Assembly (NCBI GenBank): GCA_018240785.1
Contig: JAFEFC010000047.1
Span: forward strand, 1-48,332
Length of the DNA: 48,332 nt
Origin: Pseudomonadota bacterium
Lineage (GTDB): Bacteria > Pseudomonadota > Gammaproteobacteria > Burkholderiales > Rhodocyclaceae
Direction of reading: 5' to 3'
Numbering within the stretch: position 1 is the first letter of the stretch; each line of letters opens with the position of its first letter. This document shows positions 8,404-16,184 of this stretch, piece by piece. The notes beneath the pieces were generated by a model that saw only the letters and a list, made by a program, of their open reading frames with translations, did not search any database and was not told the DNA's origin. A program made the position numbers and the translations under genes.

Positions 8404-8471
8404 CCTCTTTTCCTGTTTGGGATGGCTCTTGAAGGCTTGAGCGGTCATGCCGGTTTCTCCTGCGCGACAGG

Positions 8472-8702
8472 ATGAATGAGCGTCGCGACCTCGCCGCGCG
8501 CGAGATCGAGCGCCTGATCACTGCCACCGGCGTCAGCCGCACCGAGGCGCGCGAACACTGCCTGATCCTGGCGATGTTCCGCCATGGGCTGCGGGTGTAG
8601 AAGGTCTGCGGGCGGAAGCTGCACCCGATCGACGTCGAGAGCCTCGTGTTGCTCTTACCCCGGCTCAAAAAGGGACGGTCGACGACACAGCCAGTGAGCG
8701 GT
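8472..8702 (+). pseudogene. N-terminal/middle fragment of a tyrosine recombinase
   Basis: From ATG 8472 the frame encodes a small integrase of the FimB/FimE-like size class: EIERLITATG, ILAMFRHGLRV (box I Arg), then an in-frame TAG at 8598, and then K.CGRKLHPIDVESL and RLKKGRSTTQPVSG in the same frame. The catalytic C-terminus is missing here, but a matching piece lies at 10550-10664. The gene is dead by stop codon and truncation. Confidence 0.75.
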
Positions 8703-8860
8703 ATCACGACCGACCTGAAACCGGTCGCACCGCGACGACATGAAACGGGTGTGTCTTCCTGGAGCGTTCTTCAGGAAGAGATCCCTGAAGGCTGGCATTC
8801 TCTTCGCTTAAACCCGTCAATCGTCGCAAAGCCGACATGCAAGTCCAGGACAGGGTCCGC

Positions 8861-9724
8861 TCACCATGCTCCATGGCCCGTGATGTGGGGACGCATCGGC
8901 CGGGGCGCAGCGCACCGCGCCAGAATGCTTTTCCAGCCATTGCGGGCGGCAATGGCCTCGCCCAGGATGTCCAGATACTCGCCGGTCTCCACCCGGTCGT
9001 CGGCGGGCATCGGCCCGCGAGCGTAGTCGGCGAGCAGTTGCTGCCGCGCCCTCAGCCCGCTACCGATTTCCAGGATACGGCCATAGGTCTCGCAGGCGTA
9101 GGCGAAGGTCTCGCGCCTGGCATAATCGATCTCCAGCAGCCATTCCTTCACCCGGGTCTGGCGCAGGCCGATCGTTTCACGCTTGCAGTTATGAAAGACA
9201 TGCGCGGCCTCGTGGACAAGATAGTCGTCGAAGCGACCCGCCTCCCTGAAGTATTCGCCCGACACGTAGCACGTCGTTTCCTCGCTCAGGCCCACGATCC
9301 TCGGCGCATCGTCGGCAAGCAGTGCGGCATCGATGCTCGCGAGATAGAGGTTGGCCAGCTTCCACGCCGTGTTCAGTGAGGACACCCGTTCGAGCACCCC
9401 CTCAATGGTCGTCGGCGTCACAAAGACGATCGAGCCACAGAGCACGTCAAGCACGCGCGCCTGCTCATGGCGCGGGAACAGGCCCTGGACCATCGGCGCG
9501 AGCTTCGTGCGAACGAACGCCGCGCCGCTCTGCTCGGACGGCACCGTACCGCGCCGGCGGCGTGGGCGGCGGCAGCGCACGGCCTCGATCAGCGCAGCGC
9601 GAAGCGCTTTTTCGCCGTATCGGACACGATCGCAAAAGGCCTCCCCGGGCCATGCCGAGTAACGCATCTCGACGTTTCCGCTGCGAAGGTAACGATCGAT
9701 CTCTTGTTCCAGGGCTGCGTGCAT
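8861..9724 (-). CDS. Unknown protein with HEAAH zinc-peptidase motif
   Basis: A 287-residue protein of no family I recognise. Near residue 187 it has LVHEAAHVFHN, an HExxH signature of zinc metallopeptidases. A downstream Glu (KEWLLEIDYARRE) could be the third ligand. There is no signal peptide, so it would act in the cytoplasm. The gene follows a 156-residue gene on the same strand with a 5-base gap, so the two form an operon. Both lie between two pieces of a decayed tyrosine recombinase, which suggests they came in as an insertion. A combination of a zincin with a small partner would fit a toxin-antitoxin or phage-sensing protease pair, but that is speculation. Confidence 0.7.
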   Translation of the reverse strand: MHAALEQEIDRYLRSGNVEMRYSAWPGEAFCDRVRYGEKALRAALIEAVRCRRPRRRRGTVPSEQSGAAFVRTKLAPMVQGLFPRHEQARVLDVLCGSIVFVTPTTIEGVLERVSSLNTAWKLANLYLASIDAALLADDAPRIVGLSEETTCYVSGEYFREAGRFDDYLVHEAAHVFHNCKRETIGLRQTRVKEWLLEIDYARRETFAYACETYGRILEIGSGLRARQQLLADYARGPMPADDRVETGEYLDILGEAIAARNGWKSILARCAAPRPMRPHITGHGAW

Positions 9725-9729
9725 GGGTT

Positions 9730-10200
9730 CTACCGAGATGGCGGCGTACGCGGACCGCGGCGCAGTGACAGCCGGGCACAGGCTGATTTGCCCAATGCGA
9801 CATCACGGAGACGTTGCAGCATGCCGGGTGACGGCGTCCAGCCTCCACCCCGCGCAACGAAATGCGTCGCGGCGTCGACGACGGACGCACTGCGATCGAA
9901 CGTGCCGCTCAACGCCGCCAGACCCAGATCAGCACGCGCCCGCTGGTGACGCTCGAATGCGCCCGGGTCGAGGCATCCGGACGCATCGAAGGTGAGGACA
10001 TGACAGGACATCCAGGCAACATCAATCGGCTGACGGTTCTCAAGCTGGACCAGCATGTCGATCATACGTATCCGCGCACCGGAAAATTGGCGTACCGGGT
10101 GGCCGCCAGGGTCAAGAAGCATGCGCTCAAACAGTGCGCCCGGCAGCCGATACAGCCGATCAGCCTGATCCAGCAGGAACATGCGATTCGAGAGCGCCAT
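9730..10200 (-). CDS. Unknown protein, first gene of HEAAH operon
   Basis: A 156-residue protein, not recognised. It begins MALSNRMFLLDQADRLYRL and is of mixed composition with an Arg-rich tail (LSLRRGPRTPPSR). No HTH, membrane segment or catalytic motif stands out. It is followed after 5 bases by the HEAAH-motif gene, so the two are probably cotranscribed. The ribosome binding site is weak. It may be the regulator or partner of the putative peptidase. Confidence 0.55.
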   Translation of the reverse strand: MALSNRMFLLDQADRLYRLPGALFERMLLDPGGHPVRQFSGARIRMIDMLVQLENRQPIDVAWMSCHVLTFDASGCLDPGAFERHQRARADLGLAALSGTFDRSASVVDAATHFVARGGGWTPSPGMLQRLRDVALGKSACARLSLRRGPRTPPSR

Positions 10201-10469
10201 GGGGCAAGAATATCACCCCGGTACAGCGCGCATCAGGCGCAGGCAAGTGCGGGAATCGTGCGAGGGACAAGTGGGTGCGCGAAGGCCGTGGACTGGGTCC
10301 GGCCATGTCCGGCCGCCCGTCCCCTCGCCGAATCGGTTCGTTGCAGATTCCATTCTTCATGATCAAGCAGTCCAACGACATGATCTCGCTGATTGATGGT
10401 CATGATCAGCGGCTTTGAGGGGTGCGCTTGGGTTCGCTGAGTTCTTGGCAAAATAGTCTGATCCCTGAT

Positions 10470-10526
10470 GTGCGATGTGGTAACGCTGCGAAGGGCGTAG
10501 CCCGAAGCAGCGTTACCACATCGCAC
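10470..10526. repeat. REP-like long hairpin
   Basis: A perfect 20-bp inverted repeat (10470-10489 and 10507-10526; arms begin GTGCGATGTGGTAACGCTGC) encloses a second hairpin GGGC-GTA-GCCC (493-503) flanked on both sides by GAA. The nested, symmetric form is like REP/BIME elements and is too regular for chance. It is not followed by a T run, so an ordinary terminator is less likely. Confidence 0.8.
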
Positions 10527-10549
10527 CCCCCTTGATGTGACTTGCTCGG

Positions 10550-10664
10550 CGACTGCTCCGGGGAATCGTGGGAACTCTTCTCGGGCATAGGCTGGAATCG
10601 ACAGTCCGGTACCTCGGTATCGAGGTCGACGATGCCTTGGAGATCTCTGAGCAGATCGAAATCT
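10550..10664 (+). pseudogene. C-terminal fragment of a tyrosine recombinase
   Basis: In frame up to a TGA at 10662-10664 the sequence reads GHRLESTVRYLG followed by IEVDDALEISEQIEI, the usual end of small integrases, with the catalytic Tyr in VRYLG. Upstream of about 10550 the frame loses similarity. With the 8472-8702 piece it may represent one gene broken by the intervening 1.85 kb. From 10665 to about 11050 I see no gene. Confidence 0.72.
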
Positions 10665-11052
10665 GATCGTGTCCCGGCGGCTGCCCGAAGAAAGCCTTCG
10701 ACGCGACGGGCGGCTGCTTTCCGGCGGGATGCTGGAAGGGTCGTATCGGCCACAAGCTGCTGGTCGTCCCATCCACGGAGTGCTCCGTCAAACGACGGCT
10801 CGATCCAGTTAGCCGACGCTCGCCGCCACCCCTTTATCGTGTCGTCGGCCAGAGCGGCAATTCCCGCTGTTCAGAGAACGGTAGTCTAGACTCCGAATCG
10901 TAGGTCCGCTGTATGCGTTCCGAGAGCGAACCCTTGACGTGAGACAGCACCTAAACGACACGACATGCCTATCCATCGGACTTGGAGTAATTCATTACAA
11001 GAGTCCGGGCTCCTGACGCTTTGGTTTCATACGTTTAATTCGCTCCCGATTT

Positions 11053-11169
11053 GGCGGAGAAAGCACGCGAACGCATTTTGGATGCCCTGGACAAGGAGAA
11101 ATGAAATGGCATGGGGGCCGAGCGGCAGGACATTCAGGTTGCTGTTCGTGCTCTGGGCAGTTCTCGGCG
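11053..11169 (+). repeat. Left copy of 117/121-bp direct repeat
   Basis: Nearly identical to 14692-14812 apart from 4 bases missing here (after ATGGCATGG). It contains the last codons of a CHASE2-TIR gene (EKARERILDALDKEK, stop) fused to the start and signal peptide of the FecR-TPR gene. Upstream of 11053 the similarity stops, so only the tail of a former upstream TIR gene survives. Confidence 0.93.
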
Positions 11170-13109
11170 GCACCGCGTTTGCTGCCGATTGGTCACTAGA
11201 AGTCGTGAGCATCGAGGTCGATGGCGCCAAGGTCTCCCAAGCCACCCTGCAAATCACTCCACCCCAGCAAGCCAGTGCGCTAAGCCGCCCGGTCCAGCAA
11301 GGCCAATCCTTTGCCGTCGGCACCGTCATCGCCGTTCCGGCGCGCACGACCCTGATGCTCAAGAGCAGCAACGCCAACAGCGTGCGGCTGCTGCCCGGAA
11401 GCCGCATTCGCGTGCTAGCCGGTAGCGACGTGGGGGAGGAATTCGGCCAGGAAACCGGGGAGAGCTTCTTCGACATAAAGCGCGCACTCAACTTCTTCAA
11501 TGTGCGCCATGGCCGTTTCCAGGCCATCGTCAAGGGCACCCGCTACAGCGTCAAGGTCGTACCCGAGAAAGAGATCGCCTTCGACGTTGCAGAAGGCAGC
11601 GTACGCATCGAGCGCGAAGGCAAGCTCAAGATCGATGAGGGCAACAAAGAGGGCACGATCACCGTCTCCGAAACGCTCAAGGCCGGCGAACGCAAGACCT
11701 ACCGGCTCGACATCGACGAATACCTCGCACGCTTCAAAAACTTTGGCGAAGCCGAAACCTATTACCGCAAGAATCTTGAGGCGGACCGCCAGAGCGGCGA
11801 TCCGATTCGCATCGGAACCGGGCTCAATCAGGTGGGGATCGTCCTTGTAACGCTCAGCAAGTACCGAGAGGCCATCCCTTTCTTCGATGAAAGCCGCCAA
11901 ATCGCGATCACGCTCTTCCCTGGCGGCGTGCATGCGACCATCGCCGACAGTCTCAACAACCTCGGGGTCGCCCACTCGGATCTGGGCGGCACGGCCAATC
12001 TCCAGCGGGCCATTGGGTACCACGAGGAGAGCCTGAAGATCCTGCGCCAGCTCTACCCCGGCGGCGTACACGCGGGCATTGCCTCGAGCCTCAACAACCT
12101 TGGGACTGCCTACCGGGCTCTGGGCGGCACGGACAACCTCCAGCGCGCCATCAGGTACCAGGAAGAGAGCCTGAAAGTCCTGCGCGAGCTCTACCCCGAC
12201 GGCGTGCATGCGGACATTGCCACGAGCCTCAACAACCTCGGGACTGCCAACGCGAACCTGGGCGACAGGGACAACCTCCAGCGGGCCCGCGGATACTTCG
12301 AGGAGAGCCTGACAATTCAGCGCCAGCTCTACCCCGACGGCGTGCATGCGGACATTGCTGCGAGCTTCAACAACCTCGGGAATACCTACCGGGCTCTGGG
12401 TGGCACGGACAACCTCCAGCAGGCCATCGGGTACTACGAGGAGAGTCTGAAGATCCAGCGCCAGCTCTACCCCGGCGGCGTGCATGGAGACATTGCCCAG
12501 AGCATCAACAACCTCGGGGCTGCCTACGCGGATCTGGGCGGCACGGACAATCTCCAGCGGGCCGTCAGATTCTTCGAGGAGAGCCTGACGATCCAGCGCC
12601 AGCTCTACCCCGGCAGCGAGCATGCGGACATTGCCACGAGCCTCCACAACCTCGGGGCCGCCTACCGGGCTCTGGGCGGCACGGACAACCTCCGGCAAGC
12701 CATCGGGTATTACGACGAGAGCGTGAAACTCCAGCGCCAGCTCTACCCCGGCGGCATGCATTCAGACATTGGCGAGAGCTTGGGCAACCTGTCATTCACA
12801 CGCCTACTCGTCGGCCAAAACAGCGAGGCCCTACGCAATGCCCGTGAAGCGCTGCAAATCGCTCCCGACCAACTTTGGATTCGCATCAATGAAGCCCATG
12901 CGCTGCTCCTGATGGGCCGCGAAGCCGAAGCACTGGAGATCTATACGCAGTACCGCGACAAGCCGCTCAATGCCACCCAGACCGTCCGCGAAGCGGTGCT
13001 GGATGACTTTGCCGCCTTGCGCAAGGCAGGCGTGAATCATCCTGGAATGGCAACGGTCGAGGCGCTTTACGGCAAACCTGCTGCCCCCCCCCGACGGAGC
13101 AAACCTTGA
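11106..13109 (+). CDS. Secreted FecR-domain/TPR-repeat protein
   Basis: The 667-residue product starts at ATG 11106, with AAGGAG 7 bases upstream; the frame extends further but that part is the tail of another gene. Residues 1-26 form a signal peptide (RTFRLLFVLWAVLGG, cleavage about AFA/AD). Residues about 45-200 resemble FecR domains (LLPGSRIRVLAG, VKGTRYSVKV, FDVAEGSVRI), a fold found in periplasmic signal receivers. Residues about 215-560 are tetratricopeptide repeats, six of them almost identical 46-residue units with LNNLG and YPGGVH motifs. A TPR-like tail follows. A C9 tract lies near the end. The stop overlaps the start of the CHASE2-TIR gene, so the two are coupled. Inference: an envelope sensor that passes a signal to the TIR partner. 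Confidence 0.85.
   Translation: MAWGPSGRTFRLLFVLWAVLGGTAFAADWSLEVVSIEVDGAKVSQATLQITPPQQASALSRPVQQGQSFAVGTVIAVPARTTLMLKSSNANSVRLLPGSRIRVLAGSDVGEEFGQETGESFFDIKRALNFFNVRHGRFQAIVKGTRYSVKVVPEKEIAFDVAEGSVRIEREGKLKIDEGNKEGTITVSETLKAGERKTYRLDIDEYLARFKNFGEAETYYRKNLEADRQSGDPIRIGTGLNQVGIVLVTLSKYREAIPFFDESRQIAITLFPGGVHATIADSLNNLGVAHSDLGGTANLQRAIGYHEESLKILRQLYPGGVHAGIASSLNNLGTAYRALGGTDNLQRAIRYQEESLKVLRELYPDGVHADIATSLNNLGTANANLGDRDNLQRARGYFEESLTIQRQLYPDGVHADIAASFNNLGNTYRALGGTDNLQQAIGYYEESLKIQRQLYPGGVHGDIAQSINNLGAAYADLGGTDNLQRAVRFFEESLTIQRQLYPGSEHADIATSLHNLGAAYRALGGTDNLRQAIGYYDESVKLQRQLYPGGMHSDIGESLGNLSFTRLLVGQNSEALRNAREALQIAPDQLWIRINEAHALLLMGREAEALEIYTQYRDKPLNATQTVREAVLDDFAALRKAGVNHPGMATVEALYGKPAAPPRRSKP
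12000..12827 (+). repeat. Six 138-bp tandem repeats in the TPR gene
   Basis: The motif CTCCAGC or a close variant recurs at 12000, 12138, 12276, 12414, 12552 and 12690, exactly 138 bp apart, each in a unit encoding 46 residues (NLQ.AIGY..ESLK, LRQLYPGGVHA, LNNLG.AY.ALGGTD). The units are close in DNA sequence as well as protein, pointing to recent duplication or gene conversion, and their number is likely to vary among strains. Confidence 0.92.
13084..13092 (+). repeat. C9 homopolymer tract
   Basis: Nine consecutive C bases in the coding end of the FecR-TPR gene (Ala-Pro-Pro), 14 bases before the TTG start of the TIR gene. Slippage by one base would move the stop codon of the upstream gene away from the overlap that couples the two genes. 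Confidence 0.85.
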
Positions 13110-14743
13110 GCGGGACTGAGCAAATCAGGCGATTTATTCCTGCCTGGGCGCGACATGCCATGGTTGGCACAGCGGGTTTTCTGCTGTTGCTTGGCCTGTT
13201 CCAGTGGGATGTGATGCACGAGCTCGATGCACGGCTCGCAACGCGGCTTCAGGCGGGCAACGCGGCCTTCAGCAAAGACATTGTGCTGGTGGATGTACCC
13301 AAGGGCGGGGGCATCCCGGAGTTTCGCGCGCGTCTAGGCGGGATGCTGCAGGGAATGACCACCCAGCCGGGCAATCTGCCGCGTACGGTGGGGCTGGACA
13401 TGTGGTTCGAGGCCGAAACACCCGGCCATGAGCGGGTGCTGGCCGGAATTACGGCCTTGCAGGATCAGAAAGTGCCGGTGATCGGCGCAGTGAACATTTA
13501 CAAGGAAAACAGAGACGGCTTGGATGCCGATTACGATAAACGTCACATCATGGCCGTTTATGGTCGAATGGACGGTGTAGGCCATAATGCCATCAATAAT
13601 CCGAGCAGTTCGGATGCTTGGGCTTTTTATGTGCCATGCCCTGGAGGGCAGTGGCCCATGGCAATGGCGGTATTGTTGGCCGGGCAGCAGGGCATGTGCG
13701 ACCGAGAGGACGGCGCCGAACGCCGTATACCCCTCGGCGAGCCCCTGCTGCAAAGCCCAACGCACCAGGTGCTGGGTTTTGATCAGGTCTGCCCCTTCGG
13801 CTGGCGCCAGTACGGTGGCGAGTGCCTGTCGTCGCAGCCCCAGTTGCGTAACCGGATCGTGGTCGTGGGGCGTTTTGCCGACGACCCAAGCCCCTATGCC
13901 GGCCGGCCCGGCCCCGAGATTATCGCCTGGGCAGTGAATGACCTGCTCGGATTGGGCGGACGGAGCATGCTGAATAATGCTGCGATGCATTTGTTGCTAG
14001 CGCTGCTGACGTCCGGGGTAGCCCTGCTGTTCTTCGTTGGCCTCTTGCGCTTCTTCCGTCGCTGGCGCCTGAATCCCTCGCGCATTGCGCTGGTGGCCGG
14101 CGGCGTGGCCTTGCTCTTGCCTGTGGGCTTGATCAGTCTGGCGCGCCTGCTGGGGCACGACTTCAGCCAGATCCTGCTGCCCGTGCTCACCCTATTGCTG
14201 ACACTGGCACTTGCAACGCATTACCAGGGCACGATCGCGCTCGGGGCAGAGCAGGCGCGCAAGGCGCTGCTCGACATGGATTTCGCCGCCTACGATGTAT
14301 TCGTGAGCTACCGGCATAGCCATCGTGACTGGGTCGAGGGGACACTCAAACCCATGCTCGAGGCGATACGGCGCGTCGACGGCCGCACACTGAGCCTGTT
14401 CTTTGATTCGGAGGGGATTTACTCTGGTAATAGCTGGGCAAACCGGCTTGGGCGTGTCATTCATGAGTCGCGGGTCTTTCTCGCCATACTGACGCCGGAT
14501 TACTTCGAGCCCAATGCCCAAGGGCGCAAGGTGTGCGAATGGGAGATGGAGCAAGCCTTGCAGCGGCATGCGGAGAACGCGATGACAATTCTGCCCGTGT
14601 TCCATGCCGGTTATGACCCCGAGCAGAATACGCCAAGCAAACTGCCGCATTTAAGGCCCATTCAGGGTTCGTCTAGCACGGCCCCGAACTGGGCGGAGAA
14701 AGCACGCGAACGCATTTTGGATGCCCTGGACAAGGAGAAATGA
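13106..14743 (+). CDS. CHASE2-sensor membrane protein with C-terminal TIR domain
   Basis: A 545-residue membrane protein. One N-terminal membrane helix (about 18-34) is followed by an extracytoplasmic CHASE2-type sensor (about 40-288; IVLVDVPK, RTVGLDMWFEAE, RIVVVGRFADD), three membrane helices (about 292-316, 327-349, 355-372) and a cytoplasmic TIR domain (396-545; YDVFVSYRHSHRDW, SLFFDSEGI, FLAILTPDYFEPN, VCEWEMEQAL). TIR domains of bacterial defence proteins are NADases or make cyclic ADP-ribose signals; the usual catalytic Glu would be in CEWEME (Glu478 or Glu480). The start is TTG, overlapping the FecR-TPR stop as TTGA, with GGAG 6 bases upstream. The pair looks like a transmembrane sensor-effector unit. 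CHASE2 proteins are more often kinases or cyclases, so the TIR output is unusual. Confidence 0.87.
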   Translation: MSGTEQIRRFIPAWARHAMVGTAGFLLLLGLFQWDVMHELDARLATRLQAGNAAFSKDIVLVDVPKGGGIPEFRARLGGMLQGMTTQPGNLPRTVGLDMWFEAETPGHERVLAGITALQDQKVPVIGAVNIYKENRDGLDADYDKRHIMAVYGRMDGVGHNAINNPSSSDAWAFYVPCPGGQWPMAMAVLLAGQQGMCDREDGAERRIPLGEPLLQSPTHQVLGFDQVCPFGWRQYGGECLSSQPQLRNRIVVVGRFADDPSPYAGRPGPEIIAWAVNDLLGLGGRSMLNNAAMHLLLALLTSGVALLFFVGLLRFFRRWRLNPSRIALVAGGVALLLPVGLISLARLLGHDFSQILLPVLTLLLTLALATHYQGTIALGAEQARKALLDMDFAAYDVFVSYRHSHRDWVEGTLKPMLEAIRRVDGRTLSLFFDSEGIYSGNSWANRLGRVIHESRVFLAILTPDYFEPNAQGRKVCEWEMEQALQRHAENAMTILPVFHAGYDPEQNTPSKLPHLRPIQGSSSTAPNWAEKARERILDALDKEK

Positions 14744-14812
14744 AATGGCATGGGTGGGGGCCGAGCGGCAGGACATTCAGGTTGCTGTTCGTGCTCTGGG
14801 CAGTTCTCGGCG
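14692..14812 (+). repeat. Right copy of 117/121-bp direct repeat
   Basis: Copy of 11053-11169 with a 4-base insertion. It covers the last 17 codons of the CHASE2-TIR gene and the first codons of a second FecR-TPR gene that breaks off within the signal peptide, where unrelated sequence (the 3' end of the next gene pair) begins. Confidence 0.93.
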
Positions 14813-14833
14813 CTCAACAACTCGGCTACCGCG

Positions 14834-15286
14834 TTAACGGTAACGAGGCTCATCGTCCTGCACCAGATCAGACCAAACCCGGCTCACGGTGACCTGATCC
14901 GTGATCTCGATCCGCCGCGTACGGTCGGGTACATCCAGGGCCTCTTCCAGCACGTTTGTCATCCGCGGCTGTTCCGTCTCCAGCGTTTCCTGGATTGGGA
15001 CCATGCTGAATTGGAGGCGGTAGTCGAACTCGGCCAGGATGCGTTCCATCGTGGCAACGCTGACGCCCCGTTTGCCCCACACGCCATTCTCGATCCGGCT
15101 GATGTCGCCCTGATCGATGCCGACGCGCTCGGCCAACGCTTGCTGTGTCAACCCGCGGGCCTCGCGCAGCGTCCGGCATGCCTGGCCGAATGCCAAATAG
15201 TTTTGCGCCGTCCGGTAGGATGCCGCAAATTCTGGCGTGTTCCCCGTCGCGTCCGCAAGCGCCTGCGACAACTCTGTTCTGTTCAT
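14834..15286 (-). CDS. XRE-family HTH regulator/antitoxin
   Basis: A 150-residue protein with a Cro/CI-type helix-turn-helix at about 35-90 (GLTQQALAERVGIDQGDISR) and a long acidic C-terminus. It follows a 137-residue gene by 10 bases on the same strand. The order (small first gene, HTH second) and an operator-like inverted repeat upstream of the pair suggest a HigBA-type toxin-antitoxin operon, although the first gene is only weakly toxin-like. It might alternatively be a simple regulator. Confidence 0.8.
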   Translation of the reverse strand: MNRTELSQALADATGNTPEFAASYRTAQNYLAFGQACRTLREARGLTQQALAERVGIDQGDISRIENGVWGKRGVSVATMERILAEFDYRLQFSMVPIQETLETEQPRMTNVLEEALDVPDRTRRIEITDQVTVSRVWSDLVQDDEPRYR

Positions 15287-15296
15287 TGCGCCCTCC

Positions 15297-15710
15297 TCAC
15301 AGATCGACGCTGCGCAACACCGCCTTGAAGGTCACACTGCCGATCGCAGCCGTCACGTCCGCAGCCCCGGGCCCGCAGGCCAGACCGAAAGCAGTCATCG
15401 CCATCAAAACGGGGCGCGCGAAGGCCGCTTCGCACAGCGCTGCAACCACCCAGCATCGGTCGTCTCCCCAGAACACGCGATAGAAGACGATCAGCGCCCC
15501 GGTGTCGTGCCGCTCGTCGAACGACGCCTGCAGACTGCCACTCGCCCCCAGATAAGGGGCGGTTGGAAACTGCGTGCCATCGAACAGGCTGTCAAAGACC
15601 GCCGCGAATTCGGCCAGCGCATGAAGATGCGGCCCCGGCCCACAGCCTGCAATTGGCAAAACCTCATCCCACGCAATGGGATGCTGCTTTTCAGTGCTCG
15701 ATAACGGCAT
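15297..15710 (-). CDS. Possible RelE/HigB-like toxin
   Basis: A 137-residue protein, first gene of a pair with the XRE gene. The middle part (FDERHDTGALIVFYRVFWGDDRCWVVAAL) has the pattern of RelE/HigB Gp49-type folds: a charged strand, then a strand with YRVF, then hydrophobic residues, but the usual Lys/Arg-rich end (KK) is not seen. I therefore call the family weakly. Ribosome binding is weak and the start ATG at 15710 is the only in-frame one nearby. Confidence 0.5.
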   Translation of the reverse strand: MPLSSTEKQHPIAWDEVLPIAGCGPGPHLHALAEFAAVFDSLFDGTQFPTAPYLGASGSLQASFDERHDTGALIVFYRVFWGDDRCWVVAALCEAAFARPVLMAMTAFGLACGPGAADVTAAIGSVTFKAVLRSVDL

Positions 15711-15723
15711 CCGACTGTTTCAA

Positions 15724-15743
15724 TTATGGTCTATTTCCCATAA
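15724..15743. promoter_or_regulatory. Inverted repeat upstream of the XRE pair
   Basis: TTATGG-8 bases-CCATAA, in an AT-rich gap 14 bp upstream of the start at 15710, is a probable binding site of the HTH protein. The rest of 15744-15908 shows no feature. Confidence 0.5.
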
Positions 15744-15908
15744 GCATAAACACGTGGGGTGGCGTGGCTGATCAAAGGGCGCCACCTGCCAGCAGACGGT
15801 CTGTGCATTCTGCATGAATCCCGGCACCCTTCAAGCGGGCCGCGACTCCTGCCTGGCAAACGGAATCCGCGCGGAATCACGCAATCCGCAGCGCGCCGTC
15901 CTTCGACC

Positions 15909-16184
15909 TCACGGATCACCCGGGCCGCATCGGCCTTCTCTGATGTTCAACGCCTTCGCGACCGGTCCTGCTCGGTATCGCCATGCCCTTGCGATCGGCG
16001 TGCGCCTTCCACCCCGTGGACGTCGGCCTGCCGTGCAACCTCGGCATGCCGCCCGGCCGCTTTCCGGGGGAAGCGGTGATGCAGACGACGGCCCGAGCGC
16101 TTTGATGTGGGCCCGCGTGGTGCTCTGCAGCGCTTCGTCGATCGGCTCGCCCGATCGCAGTTGCCGACGAGCCTGCTGGGTCAA
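15909..16184 (-). CDS. Possible small gene coupled to the traC-like gene
   Basis: A 91-residue open frame starts with TTG overlapping the stop of the 2821-residue gene as TTGA ([20 protein letters not shown]). The first 30 residues look natural; the rest is Arg/Gly/Pro-rich and may be a frameshifted or decayed tail. The same TTGA coupling is used by the TIR gene. It may be the last gene of the Tra1 operon or merely chance. Confidence 0.3.
   Translation of the reverse strand: MTQQARRQLRSGEPIDEALQSTTRAHIKALGPSSASPLPPESGRAACRGCTAGRRPRGGRRTPIARAWRYRAGPVAKALNIREGRCGPGDP

Noticed and set aside
8775-8800. Small hairpin (CTTCAGG ... CCTGAAG) as a terminator
   Set aside because: Only 7 bp and no T run, and no gene ends there.
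10406-10753. A 115-codon minus-strand frame
   Set aside because: The plus strand shows the recombinase C-terminus here and the frame also crosses the REP-like hairpin, so it is a shadow.
11415-12761. A 448-codon minus-strand open frame
   Set aside because: It is the antisense of the TPR repeats and merely mirrors their 138-bp periodicity.
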